This document shows, piece after piece, positions 38,464 through 48,358 of a stretch of DNA of 64,000 bases. This stretch comes from CAWJTV01 sp963845695 (GTDB lineage Bacteria; Planctomycetota; Planctomycetia; Isosphaerales; Isosphaeraceae): the NCBI GenBank assembly GCA_963845695.1, contig CAWJTQ010000026.1:88261-152260 (forward strand), in the 5' to 3' direction. A program made the translations under genes and the position numbers. The notes beneath the pieces were generated by a model that did not search any database, had not been told where the DNA came from, and saw nothing but the letters and a program-made list of their open reading frames with translations. Each line of letters begins with the position of its first letter. Positions within the stretch are counted from its first letter, which is position 1.

Positions 38464-39006
38464 ATGCGGAAATCGAGGGAGGCGGCGGCGGAGACCCGGA
38501 AGCGGATCGTGAAGGCCGCAGCGTGCGAATTCCGGGCGAAGGGGGTCGTCGCTACGGGGCTGGCCGACCTGATGAAGGCCGCGGGCCTGACGCACGGCGG
38601 CTTCTACAAGCATTTCGAGTCGAAGGACCAGCTCGTTGCCGAGGCGTTCGCCGACGCGGTGCCGGAGATGCTCGGACGGATGGAGGCCGCGCCGACCATC
38701 GCCGCGGCAGTCGCGGGTTATCTCTCCGCCCAGCACAGGGACCACCCGGCCTCGGGATGCCCGCTCTCGGCGATCGGCAGCGAGCTCGCCCGGGCGGACG
38801 CAAAGACGCGAGACGCCGCCACGTCGGGGTTCGAGCGGCTCGTCAACCTCCTGGTGGCCAAGTCCCGGGGCAAGGGCGCGAGGCGCCGCGCCCTGGTGGC
38901 GGCCTCGACGCTGATCGGCGCGCTGACGATGGCGCGGGTCGTGAGCGACCCGACGCTCTCGGCGGAGATCCTGAGCGAGGTGGAGAAGGGCCTGACGGAG
39001 GGGTGA
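38464..39006 (+). CDS. TetR family transcriptional regulator
   Basis: A 180-residue repressor. RKRIVKAAACEFRAKGVVAT then LADLMKAAGLTHGGFYKHFESKDQLV is the TetR DNA-binding domain. The C-terminal half (GCPLSAIGSELARAD) has the pattern of the subgroup that controls quinone or electrophile-responsive reductases. ATG 38464 was chosen; the open frame reaches back over operator 2. It is divergent from the NmrA-type gene. The inferred circuit is a small-molecule-responsive repressor of the reductase and itself. Confidence 0.88.
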   Translation: MRKSREAAAETRKRIVKAAACEFRAKGVVATGLADLMKAAGLTHGGFYKHFESKDQLVAEAFADAVPEMLGRMEAAPTIAAAVAGYLSAQHRDHPASGCPLSAIGSELARADAKTRDAATSGFERLVNLLVAKSRGKGARRRALVAASTLIGALTMARVVSDPTLSAEILSEVEKGLTEG

Positions 39007-39127
39007 GTCGAGTTCGCGAGCCGTGACCGATAGGGTCGAGCTGAGTGAGGCAACATAAAGCCGCTTCCGCGACAGAGCGGAAGGAGTGCGTGGTTTGGGG
39101 CACAAAGCGCACAACCTGTGCATCTAA

Positions 39128-40021
39128 TTGATGACTGCATTCCGCATTCCAGGAGAACACACCAATGCCCAAAGAGCCAACGTATTTAACCAACCGCTGG
39201 TTAACCTGTTCAACACCTTGACGCGCATCGAGTTCGCGGTTCAGACAAACGGTCGAGCTACCGGTATCGCAATCAGAATCGGGGACAAGACGTTGCTGCG
39301 AGCGAAGGCCAAACAGCCTGATGCATCCGAGCACATCCCAACGTTCGGGACAGCGTCTTGCCTTGCGGTATTGAATGTGTTCGATGTGAACAAGAGGTTC
39401 TTCCCCTATGGGAGGTACAACGTGCATGACAACGACCTTTTGAACCTTCTTCGCGAGCAGGAATGGCGTGCAAATGCCCAATCACTTTCATCCACTTATG
39501 AAGCGATGGAACGATTCTTACAGGAGTTCGGAGGGCTGGCATATTTCCAAGGGAGAGGCGGTAAACTAAAAGTGATGGAGAAGAAGCGATTTCACAAAGC
39601 GTTTCCAAAGCTCGCGGATAAGAAGGGATTGCCTCAATACTACGCGAAGTATGTCGAGTGGATGTGTATGCATAACTCCGACCAACTCCTCGCGGAATTG
39701 CGAGAGGCTTTTTCGACATTCTCAAATATCTGTGCGAATAGCTGGCTGGGCTTCGACCTCATCGATTACTCTGCGGCGGTTGCAGCGGCCCGTCACCTGA
39801 TCGTGCATAACGGAGGGCGAATCGGTAAGAACAGTCTGAACCACCTTCAGAAGTGGCAGCGGCAAGTTGTGACGCATATGGCCAAGCCGGGCATGCTGAC
39901 GATAGGCGAAATCATCTTGCCAGAAAACGGCGACATGACATGGATTCTTGAACGCGTATCTGGACTGGCTTGGGCGCTCTACAAGACCGTTTCGATTGAG
40001 TTCGATATGAAGATCATCTAG
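39128..40021 (+). CDS. HEPN-like protein of unknown function
   Basis: About 297 residues in a stretch that is less GC-rich than its surroundings, which suggests recent transfer. No known full-length family is recognised. Around residue 218 it has ARHLIVHNGGRIG, an R-x4-H arrangement that matches the catalytic motif of HEPN ribonuclease domains in defence and toxin proteins; the flanking helices (LIDYSAAVAAARHL and LNHLQKWQRQVVTHM) fit such a four-helix fold. A strong AGGAG precedes an ATG at 39165 in another frame (MPKEPTYLTNRW), which joins the main frame after one base change near 39200, so the true start may be 39165. It lies directly against the broken sulfatase. Confidence 0.6.
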   Translation: MMTAFRIPGEHTNAQRANVFNQPLVNLFNTLTRIEFAVQTNGRATGIAIRIGDKTLLRAKAKQPDASEHIPTFGTASCLAVLNVFDVNKRFFPYGRYNVHDNDLLNLLREQEWRANAQSLSSTYEAMERFLQEFGGLAYFQGRGGKLKVMEKKRFHKAFPKLADKKGLPQYYAKYVEWMCMHNSDQLLAELREAFSTFSNICANSWLGFDLIDYSAAVAAARHLIVHNGGRIGKNSLNHLQKWQRQVVTHMAKPGMLTIGEIILPENGDMTWILERVSGLAWALYKTVSIEFDMKII

Positions 40022-40814
40022 TGCGCCGGTGTTCTCGATTCTCTGCTTGCCGACCTTGCCAAATGGCGGATCGACCGTTTCGTCATCCTTATCGGTCGCC
40101 CAGGAGTGCATGACGCCTCGCGGGCCGAATTTCTTCTTAAACGCGGGATTCTTCGGGTAGTCGGGGTTCTCAGGCTCTTCTTCGGCATTCGAGGTGGTAG
40201 AGATTGCCGAAGAACTCGTCAAAGCCATGCACGGTCGGCAGGAACTTGTTCAGATCGCCAAGGTGGTTCTTACCGAACTGGCCCGTCACATAGCCAAGGT
40301 GCTTCATGAACTCCGCGACACAGGGGTCCTCGGGCTGTAATCCAATGTTCGCACCTGGCAGGCCGACCTTGGTCAGCCCTGTGCGGATGGGAGATTGGCC
40401 GGTGATAAATGCAGCGCGACCCGCCGTACAGCTTTACTGACCGTACCAGTCCGTGAACATCGCGCCTTCACGGGCGATGCGATCGATATTCGGGGTTTGG
40501 TAACCCATGATTCCGTGGTTGTAATCACTCACGTTGAACCAGCCGATGTCGTCACCCATGATGACGAGAATGTTCGGCTTCCTTCTATCCTTGGCGGGCT
40601 GACCGGAGTCCTGTTGGCGTGCCTCGAAGTCGTCGGAGATCGCGAGAAGCAACCCCTTGCTGTGCGGCTCTTCGGTAACAGTGCCAGTGGAGTTAATTGG
40701 CGTGCCGGCTTGGGCCAGCCCGATCGAGTTAAATTGGCCGGAAGCCGCGGCGTAGCCGAGCAATGCGCCTACGGCCAGAATGGCCAGCGTGCTCAATGAC
40801 GTTCGCGGTCGCAT
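40022..40814 (-). pseudogene. arylsulfatase, broken and truncated
   Basis: The N-terminal half of a secreted sulfatase. A signal/anchor segment (STLAILAVGALLGYAAASG) is followed by KPNILVIMGDDIGWFN, YQTPNIDRIAREGAMFTDWY, and the modification motif CTAGR in SCTAGRAAFITGQSP, where the Cys would become formylglycine. A TAA replaces the Gln codon immediately before SCTAGR (near 40436), and the frame slips near 40193 before EEEPENPDYPKNPAF. Similarity stops at QRIENTGA, at 40022, where the HEPN-like gene ends; the C-terminal half is gone. It cannot yield an active enzyme. Confidence 0.82.
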
Positions 40815-40904
40815 CGTGGTGCCTCCTCTTGAATTGGATAACGGCGATACCGGAAGTGATCCGTTCATGGAGAGGCGGGTGCATGATTGGAATCAGGTCG
40901 GTGC

Positions 40905-41819
40905 TTATTCGGTCAGGACGCCGAACCGGGTCCACGTCACGGCTGGCCAGTACCTGTACTGCACGTCGCCGAGCACGTCGCCAAGGGCCACGAAGCCCAT
41001 CGTGCGGCTGTCACGCGAATTGTTCCGGTTGTCGCCCAGCACGAAACACGTCCCGTCCGGCACCCTCGCTTTGGGGTAGTCTGGTAACGGCTTCGTGTCG
41101 GTGGCGAAGAGAATCCGATAGCGGCGGCCGGCGTTGGTTTCCTCGAAGAGTTCCCCCTTGACCACTTGCGCCACGGCCCCGAGGCTCGCCCGCGGCGCCG
41201 GCTCGCGCGGCAACTGCTTCCCGTTGACGAACACCTCGTTGTCCTTCACCTCGACGGTATCGCCGGGTAGCGCAATGACACGCTTGGCCCAGATCAGCCC
41301 TGGCTCCGACGACACGCGAAACACGACCTCGTCGCCGCGGCGCACGAATCGATTCTGGTACGTCGTCTTGTTCACCAGAATCCGATCACCGGGGAGCAAC
41401 GTCGGCGCGTTGCTGGCCGACGGGACCGCAAAGGCCTCGAAGACGCTGCTGCGGATGAAGTACAGCGCGCCGGCCGAGTACGTCAGTCCGACTAGGATGA
41501 ATAGAGCGTAGACGAGCGGATGGTTGTAGTCCATTGACTGGAAGAGATCACGGCGGCGGGCAAGGCGGAAGGCGTCCCGGACCGCAAAGACATAGACCCC
41601 CAGCACGGTCAGCAGCGCGAGGATCAGGCCGACCAGAACAACGGTCGCAGGTGGCAACAGGGCGGCCACCACGGTCGCCGGCGCGAACAGCAGCGAGCTG
41701 AGGAAGATCACCAGGCCGCGGACGATACGGCCGCAGTAAATCTGGCCTAGTCCGGTGGCGGCAAGCGATAGAATCACGGCGATCAGCGGACTGCGGGCGG
41801 GAGCGCTTGGGGTGCTCAA
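40905..41819 (-). CDS. lepB: signal peptidase I with polytopic N-terminal domain
   Basis: A 304-residue membrane protease that removes signal peptides. The catalytic Ser lies in VPSASNAPTLLPGDRILV and the general-base Lys in WAKRVIALPGD; GDNRNNSRDSR is the C-terminal box. In the Ser motif the usual Met after the nucleophile is Asn. Instead of the usual one or two anchors there are about four membrane helices before the catalytic domain, beginning with IAVILSLAATGLGQIYCGR, which recalls TM2-like domains. The gene ends an operon with an ECF sigma factor and a small membrane protein 25 bases upstream. The length and the motifs otherwise fit LepB well. Confidence 0.9.
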   Translation of the reverse strand: MSTPSAPARSPLIAVILSLAATGLGQIYCGRIVRGLVIFLSSLLFAPATVVAALLPPATVVLVGLILALLTVLGVYVFAVRDAFRLARRRDLFQSMDYNHPLVYALFILVGLTYSAGALYFIRSSVFEAFAVPSASNAPTLLPGDRILVNKTTYQNRFVRRGDEVVFRVSSEPGLIWAKRVIALPGDTVEVKDNEVFVNGKQLPREPAPRASLGAVAQVVKGELFEETNAGRRYRILFATDTKPLPDYPKARVPDGTCFVLGDNRNNSRDSRTMGFVALGDVLGDVQYRYWPAVTWTRFGVLTE

Positions 41820-41844
41820 GAGAAATCCTTATGATTCACGGAGT

Positions 41845-42075
41845 TCACTGGACGAAAAAGACCGCAACAACGGCCGCCATGCGGTACAGGCAGGCGAGGC
41901 ACGCCAGGATGCAGGCGGCGACGCGCACGGCGGGTGAGGACTGAAGCAGGACCAGGACGCCCTTCGAGGACGGCAGCGGTTCTCGGCGGACGGCGTCCAT
42001 GACGCGGTCCGCGAAGTCAGCGGGCGCCTCGGCATCAGCCCGTTGTATCCACAGGTTGTAAAGTTCGTCGTTCAT
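41845..42075 (-). CDS. small membrane protein, possible anti-sigma factor
   Basis: A 76-residue protein whose first 50 residues are soluble and charged (APADFADRVMDAVRREPLP) and whose C-terminus is one membrane helix (AVRVAACILACLACLYRMAAVVAVFF). Its ATG overlaps the TGA of the sigma factor gene (ATGA). This arrangement and topology are those of short membrane anti-sigma factors, but there is no zinc-binding HxxxCxxC motif, so the role is inferred from context. Confidence 0.65.
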   Translation of the reverse strand: MNDELYNLWIQRADAEAPADFADRVMDAVRREPLPSSKGVLVLLQSSPAVRVAACILACLACLYRMAAVVAVFFVQ

Positions 42076-42614
42076 GAGTGCGGCTCGGCGGCGTGGCGGA
42101 GGAGACAGCGAAGTTTCTCACGGGCCCTGGCGATTCGCGACTTCACAGTGCCCACGCCGACGCCCTCGATCCGACCGACCTCCTCGTAGGAAAGACCTTG
42201 CAGATGCGCGAGCACGAAGGCGGAACGCTGCTCGAACGGCAGGGCGTCGAGGGCCGCGTCGAGCTGGCGGAATAGTTCCGCTTCCGAGGCCGCCCGCTCG
42301 GGCGACCGCAGATCGACGACGTCCGGCAGTTCGGCCCCCACGACCGGCCGCCGGCGGGCGAGTTCGTTGCGGCAGCGGTTGCGGGCGATGGTGAACAGCC
42401 AGGTCGAGAATGCCGACCGCCTTGGGTCGAACGATGCCAGGCAGCGGAACGCGGCCAGGAACACCTCCTGGGCGACTCCCTCGTGGTCGGTGTCGGGCGG
42501 CGTCAGCTTGCGGACCAGTGTCAACAGCGGCCGCTGGTAGCGTTCCACGATGCGGCGGAACGACTCGACGTCTGCCGCCAGCACCCGCCGAATCGCCTCG
42601 AGGTCATCGTTCAT
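42072..42614 (-). CDS. ECF-type RNA polymerase sigma factor
   Basis: A 180-residue extracytoplasmic-function sigma factor. Region 2 runs from LLTLVRKLTPPDTDHEGVAQ through STWLFTIARNRCRNELARRR, region 4 is LPFEQRSAFVLAHLQGLSYEEVG and GVGTVKSRIARAREKLR. ATG 42614 (MNDDLEAIRRVL) gives the typical N-terminus; the upstream in-frame ATG would add 37 unrelated residues. It heads an operon with the small membrane protein and signal peptidase I, so it may direct expression of the secretion machinery in response to an envelope signal. Confidence 0.9.
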   Translation of the reverse strand: MNDDLEAIRRVLAADVESFRRIVERYQRPLLTLVRKLTPPDTDHEGVAQEVFLAAFRCLASFDPRRSAFSTWLFTIARNRCRNELARRRPVVGAELPDVVDLRSPERAASEAELFRQLDAALDALPFEQRSAFVLAHLQGLSYEEVGRIEGVGVGTVKSRIARAREKLRCLLRHAAEPHS

Positions 42615-43743
42615 GGCGCCCTGCCCTGCGGCACTGAAAAAACGCTGAGAGGTTATACAGCCGGGCCCGGAAAAAGTTCCGCCGGCCTCGAGGGGCCCCG
42701 AAACATCCACAAATGACTTAACCACTCGGTCGTAGGAGGTTACGTTGCGCGCTGGTTCGACACGCCACGGGCGTGGGAACAGACCAACGACTCTGCCGGC
42801 GGCCCGGGATCATCGAAAGTGCAGCAGAACCCTGTTTTCCTGATCGCTCCCAGATAAGTCCGGCGACTCGAGCCGCGCCGCCATTTTCGACCGCGCCGCG
42901 CTGGCCGGTCCGCTCTCCGATGCGGCTCGTACGGATGTCGAGTGAATGCTCTCCGCCGGCTTCAGGCCGCTCTGCCAGTCCATCGTCAACTCGGTCTCCT
43001 GAATGCGGTCCCGAACCGCGAGGGTTCTGAGACGACCGGCTGGTCGATTCTGACGACGTCCGATTGGCGGCCCGGATGGGATTCGGTTTCCCCACGCTGA
43101 CCCTGTCTACCCCCCCTCTTTTTTTTCTGAATTTCCCGATCCCATGCAGAAATCGGAACTTAGGAACGCTGGAATCCCGAAAACGCGCGCGATGCGTTCA
43201 CGAATTCGAAAAGTTGCGGCATACTAAGAGTATGAGGACTAATCGGAAGAATTTGACGACGCTGTCGCCGAACGGGCCGAGCCGTATCAGTCATCGCTCT
43301 AAATCGCTAAAAGTTCTAAGGATCGGAGAGGAGGCCTCACCGCAATTTAGTCAGAGAGTGCCAATTTGTGCCACGATCTCAAGCCTGGGCGGCCCGACCC
43401 ACCCGAATGAGCTCGCACAAGTCCGTGATACCGGGCTATCCCTCCAAGGGCGGTTCACTCCGTGCCCCCGACTGGGTATCAGTGATTCGTTGACCTCCGC
43501 CCCCGAACCGCCCGGACAGTAGCGGCGCAGCCGCCGAAGGCATGTCCGAACCTCCTCGATCGCGCATCGACGTGCTCGAAGGGCAATGGCTCGAACAGCG
43601 GACAGACGACCCTTCCTCGGCCGTTGACGGCGAGCCTGGCACGCCCTAACCTGCATTACGGGATGAAGTTCGACGTTAAGATCCCCCCGATGACATTCGA
43701 GCGGGGCGCGTCGTCCCGTCGCGATCGATCACTCCTGGGATCA
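42615..43743. other. 1.1 kb gene-free region
   Basis: No frame in either strand has a recognisable domain. It contains the divergent upstream regions of the sigma factor operon and the large redox protein. A pyrimidine run (43111-43131) and an AT-richer patch (43180-43330) stand out but form no clear RNA structure to my eye. The right edge carries the second copy of the dispersed repeat. Confidence 0.4.
43623..43694 (+). repeat. dispersed repeat, copy 2
   Basis: Matches the element at 27934-28004 in order and orientation (GTTGACGGCGA, AACCTGCATTAC, GGATG, TAAGA). It ends about 50 bases before the start codon of the large redox protein. Confidence 0.55.
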
Positions 43744-46700
43744 ATGCTGATGATGAATAACACAGACCGAGGCGGGCCGATCCGTCAACCGTTTTGGGTC
43801 CTCCTGGGCGGCTTGCTGGCCGCCTTGATCTGGGGGAGGGCCGGAGTCGCGCAGTCCCGGAACGGCGCGAGCCCGCCCGCACCAAGCGGGAAGACGGCCG
43901 CCCGTCCGACGGATCCGCTCTTCGCCCCCGACAACCTCATCGCCTGGTGCATCGTCCCGTTCGACAGCAAGAAGCGCCGCCGAAGAGCGCGCGGCGATGC
44001 TCGAACGACTCGGGTTCAAGCATTTCGCCTACGACTGGCGCACCGAGCATATCCCGACGTTCGATGCCGAGATCGAGGCCTTGAAGAAGCACCATGTCTC
44101 GCTCGACGCTTTCTGGGTCGCGCCGGGCGAGCTGAACCGCGAGTCGCGGATCATCCTCGACATGCTGAAGCGACATGGCGTGAAGGCCGAGCTCTGGGTG
44201 CTCCTCGATTTCGGCGGAGATCATGCGACAGGTGCCGAGCAGGAACGTCGGGTCCAAGCCGCGGTGGCCAAACTGCGTCCACTGGCCGAGGAGGCCGGCA
44301 AGATCGGCTGCTCGCTGGCCCTGTACAACCACGGCGGCTGGTTCGGCGAGCCGGAGAACCAGATCGCGATCATCGAGCAGCTCAAAGGGCAGGGGGTCTC
44401 AAACCTCGGCATGGTATACAACCTCCACCATGGCCACGAGCACCTCAGCCGGTTCCCCGAGCTGCTGGCGAAGATGAAGCCCTACCTCAAGGCGATCAAC
44501 CTGAACGGCATGGACCCAGGCGGCGACCGCGTCGGGCGGAAGATCCTGCCACTCGGCCAGGGTTCGCGGGACCTCGAGTTGCTGCGGACCATCCGAGATA
44601 GCGGCTACCGCGGGCCGATCGGCATTCTGGGTCACACCATGGACGACGCCGAGCAGCGGCTCCGCGACAACCTCGACGGTTTGGACTGGCTGGTGCCTCA
44701 GCTTGATGGCAAGCCCCCCGGCCCTCGGCCCAAGCCGCGGACGCCCGTGCCACCCCCTCCGGCCGGGACTGGTGCGATCGCGCCGGCCGATGCGGATCGG
44801 GTCGCGTCACTGATCCGGGACGCCCAGAAGGATGGCGATCCCCAGCACGGGGCTGAGGTCTTTGCCTCGCCGAAGTTCGCCTGCCTCTCGTGCCACCGAG
44901 TGGGCAATCAGGGTGGATCGGTCGGCCCCGAGCTGACGACCGCCGGGATCTGTATCAAGCCGGATGAGATGGTGGAATCGGTCCTCTGGCCCCGTCGCCA
45001 GGTCAAGGAGGGTTACGCGGCCCTCACGGTGGCGACCAACGACGGCAAGGTCCGACAGGGTTACGAGCAAGCCCGATCCGATCAGGAGTTGACGCTCCGC
45101 GATCCCGCGACCAGCCAGTTGATCAAGCTCGCCAGGTCCGACATCGAAGCCATCCGCAACGAGGGCTCGCTGATGCCCGATCGGCTCGCCGAGGCGATGA
45201 CTCCCGCCGAGCGCCGCGACCTGGTCCGCTTCCTACTGGACCTCGGTCGGCCGGGGCTGGGAACCGCCGGGCACTTGCTTCGCCATTCGCACGTCCCGGC
45301 CGCGTTCGCCTTCGATCGAGCCCCGATTCACCCGGAACTCTGGCCGAACTGGCAACATCCCGTCAACCGGGACCGGGTCTATGACTTCTACGCCAAGGAG
45401 GCCGAGTATTTCTCGCAGCAGCGCGACGTCCCGGTCTTGTTGCCGGAGTACCCCGGGCTGGATGGTGGCAAACTCGGACACTGGGGTAACCAGAGCGACG
45501 ACACCTGGGTCGATGGACGCTGGAACCAAACCGATCTGGGCAATCTGCTGTGCGGGGTTTTCCGAGGCGCGGGGGTCATCGTGCCCAAGGGCGTGTGCAT
45601 TCGTCTCGGCGATCGCGGCGAGCTATCGACGTGCTTCAATCCGCAGACGCTCTGTTATGAAGCCGTCTGGAGCGGGGGCTTCATCCGGTTCTCGGAGACA
45701 CGCCATGGGCTACTCGACGGCCTGATCATGGACGGCACCGCGCGGCCTCGTCCCGAGGGCAAGGAGCCGGAACAGCCCTTCGCGTACCACGGCTTTTATC
45801 GTCACGGACTGCGAATCATCTTCTCCTACCGCATCGGCGACGTCGAGTACCTCGATGCCCCGTGGGTCGAGGACGGCCAATTCACCCGCGTCGTCGGGCC
45901 GGCCAGGACGCACCCGCTCGCCCACCTGACGCGCGGCGGCGGTCCGCGACGTTGGCCGCAAGTCTTGACGACACAAGGCAGGCTCGGGCATCAGGGACCC
46001 TATGCCATCGATACCATCGAGCCGCCGTTCGAAAATCCCTGGAAGGCGCTGCTGTTCTTCGGCGACCACGACTTCTTGCCCGACGGCACGGCGATGCTCT
46101 GTACCATTCAAGGGGACGTCTGGCGCGTCGAGGGGCTGGATGACACACTCCAGAATGTCCGATGGCGACGGTACGCCTCGGGCTTGCACCAGGCGCTGGG
46201 GCTGGTCGTGGCCGAGGGGAAGGTCTATGTGCTGGGCCGAGACCAGATCACCCGGCTCGATGACCTGGATGGCGACGGCGAGGCTGACCGTTACGAGTGC
46301 TACAGCAACGCCTTCGAGACCTCACCAGCCGGCCACGATTTCGTCTGCGGCTTGCAGCGCGACGCCGCCGGACGGTTCTCTACGGCATCGGGCAAACAAG
46401 GGCTGCTGCGGATCTCATCCGACGGCCGATCGATCGAGATCTTGGCCACCGGCTTCCGGAACCCGGACGGCCTGGGGCTGGCGCCGGACGGTACGCTGAC
46501 CGTCCCGTGTTCCGAGGGCGAATGGACTCCTGCGTCGATGGTCTGCGAGATCCGGCCCGGCGGCCATTACGGCTATCTCGGCCCTCGCACCGGGGCTCCG
46601 CCCGAGCTGCCGCTGGTCTACCTCCCGCGCGGGCTGGATAACTCCAGCGCGGCTCAGGTCACGGTTGCCGACGACCGGTTCGGACCGCTCCAGGGCCAGA

Positions 46701-47770
46701 TGCTCCACTTTTCCTTCGGTGCGGGGACGTACTTCCTCCTGCTGAGGGAGAAAGTCGGCGGCCAGCCGCAAGGAGCGGTTGTGCCCATCCCGGGCGAGTT
46801 CCTCTCTGGTGTGCACCGCGGGCGATTCAACCCGAAGGACGGTCAGCTCTACGTTTCCGGGATGACCGGCTGGGGCACCTACACTCCGCTCGACGCCTGC
46901 TTCCAGCGCGTCCGGTACACGGGCGAGCCGGTCCAGCTCCCGCTGGAATATCACGCTCACGAGAACGGGGTGATCCTGCGGTTCTCCCGGCCGCTCGATC
47001 GCACCATGGCCGAGCGGCCCGATCGGCACTTCGCCCAGGTCTGGAACTACCGATACAGCTCGGGATACGGGTCGCCCGAGCTCTCGCCGAGCCACCCCGG
47101 CCAGCCCGGTCACGATGCGATGGCGATCCGCTCGGCCCACGTCCTGGCGGATGGTCGGTCCCTGTTCCTGGAGATCCCCGATCTGCAACCGGTGAACCAG
47201 CTCCACCTGCATGTGCGCCCGGACTCCGGACCACCACAGGACGTGTTCGCCACCGTGCATCGGCTGGCGCCGCCTTTCACGGGGTTCGCGGGCTATCACC
47301 CGGTCGCGAAGACGATCGCCGCGCACCCGGTCCTCGCGGACATGGTGGCGCTCTCGCACCCTCCGGAGCCGAATCGCTGGCACCGTAAGATTCGAGGCGC
47401 ACGCACGGTCAAGATTGGGGCTGGCAAGAACCTGAGCTATACGGTCCGTTCGTTCACGGTCCGAGCCGGCGAACCGATCCAGCTCGTCTTTCTCAACCCG
47501 GACGTCGTGCCGCACAATTGGGCGCTGATCAAGCCCGGTACGCTCAATCGAGTCGGCGACCTCGTGAACAAGATCGTCGCCGAGCCCGACGCCGTGCTCC
47601 GCCATTACATTCCCCGAACCGACGACGTGCTGTTCTATACGGACATCGTCGGTCCGCAGGACCAGTTCGCGATCTCCTTCCGTGCCCCGAACCAGCCGGG
47701 ACGATATCCGTACCTTTGTACGTTCCCGGGGCACTGGATGGTCATGAACGGAGAGATGATCGTCCAGTAG
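43744..47770 (+). CDS. secreted four-module oxidoreductase: TIM barrel, cytochrome c, DUF6797/beta-propeller, cupredoxin (frameshift)
   Basis: About 1,340 residues. A signal/anchor helix (FWVLLGGLLAALIWGRAGVAQ) is followed by a sugar-phosphate-isomerase-like TIM barrel (LYNHGGWFGEPENQIAIIEQ, LKAINLNGMDPGG). A proline-rich linker leads to a heme c domain with CLSCH at 44882-44896 and the PVC-type pattern. Next comes a DUF6797-like part (ELWPNWQHPVNRDRVYDFY) and a glucose/sorbosone-type propeller (VLGRDQITRLDDLDGDG, GFRNPDGLGLAPDGTL). The C-terminus is a type 1 copper domain with ligands in VPHNWALIKPG and YLCTFPGHWMVM. The frame slips near 43980. The order suggests oxidation of a sugar-like substrate with electrons passed to heme and copper. 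Nothing of an operon is visible. Confidence 0.88.
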
Positions 47771-47992
47771 CCACGCCGATCCGTCCTGGTAGCGGCCCGA
47801 TTGACCCTCTCAGTAGCTGTTCCCGTAGGGTGGGTGCAATCCTCCGAGCTCCTGGGTACCCTGGTTCTGACGGGTTTCACTCACTCTACGAATCGTCCAG
47901 CCCGCTTACGCTTAGCCTGCGGCGGAACTCATCCATCGACATTTCGTCGAATCAGAGCGGGCGACGGTCATTGGTCAGAGGCCGGGTGAGGT

Positions 47993-48358
47993 ATGCCGCG
48001 TTTCGTGCTTCTGGAGCATCGATGGAACGGGGTTCACTGGGACCTCATGCTGGAGAACGGCGAAACCCTGCGAACCTGGGCGATCGACGCGCCGGTTGTC
48101 GCCGGTCGGGAGCTGCCCGCCCGTGGTTTGCCAGACCATCGATCGATCTATCTCGATTACGAAGGCGAGATCTCGGGCGGACGGGGGAACGTCCGTCGGA
48201 TCGACGAGGGGACCTACGAGTCGAAGGGCTGGTCAGCCGGTCTGGTGCGGGTTCGACTTCAGGGGGTTCAACTGGTCGGCGAGGTCGAGCTGCGCCAGGT
48301 TGGGGAAATATCGGACGGGGCGGCCTCGTGGATTTTTCGCCTAGGGAACTTGGATTGA
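47993..48358 (+). CDS. stand-alone LigD-type 3'-phosphoesterase domain protein
   Basis: A 121-residue protein that corresponds to the phosphoesterase domain of bacterial DNA ligase D (N-terminal domain, PF13298-type). FVLLEHRWNGVHWDLMLENG holds the conserved His and Asp of the active site, with LPDHRSIYLDYEGEISGG as the second motif. In NHEJ this domain trims 3'-phosphates and ribonucleotides. No ligase, polymerase or Ku gene is nearby, so it acts alone or serves another repair route. It is convergent with the next gene and overlaps its 3' end by about 90 bases. Confidence 0.8.
   Translation: MPRFVLLEHRWNGVHWDLMLENGETLRTWAIDAPVVAGRELPARGLPDHRSIYLDYEGEISGGRGNVRRIDEGTYESKGWSAGLVRVRLQGVQLVGEVELRQVGEISDGAASWIFRLGNLD

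Noticed and set aside
42718..43522. Open frames in the gene-free region upstream of the large redox protein
   Set aside because: They are short, occur on both strands with similar length, and lack any recognisable motif.
46415..47734. A 439-codon open frame opposite to the large redox protein
   Set aside because: High-GC genes with strong third-position bias open long antisense frames. The plus strand encodes several recognised domains with exact metal-ligand motifs, and the antisense frame has none.
47771..47992. A small gene between the large redox protein and the phosphoesterase
   Set aside because: The short frames have no start signal and no protein-like composition.
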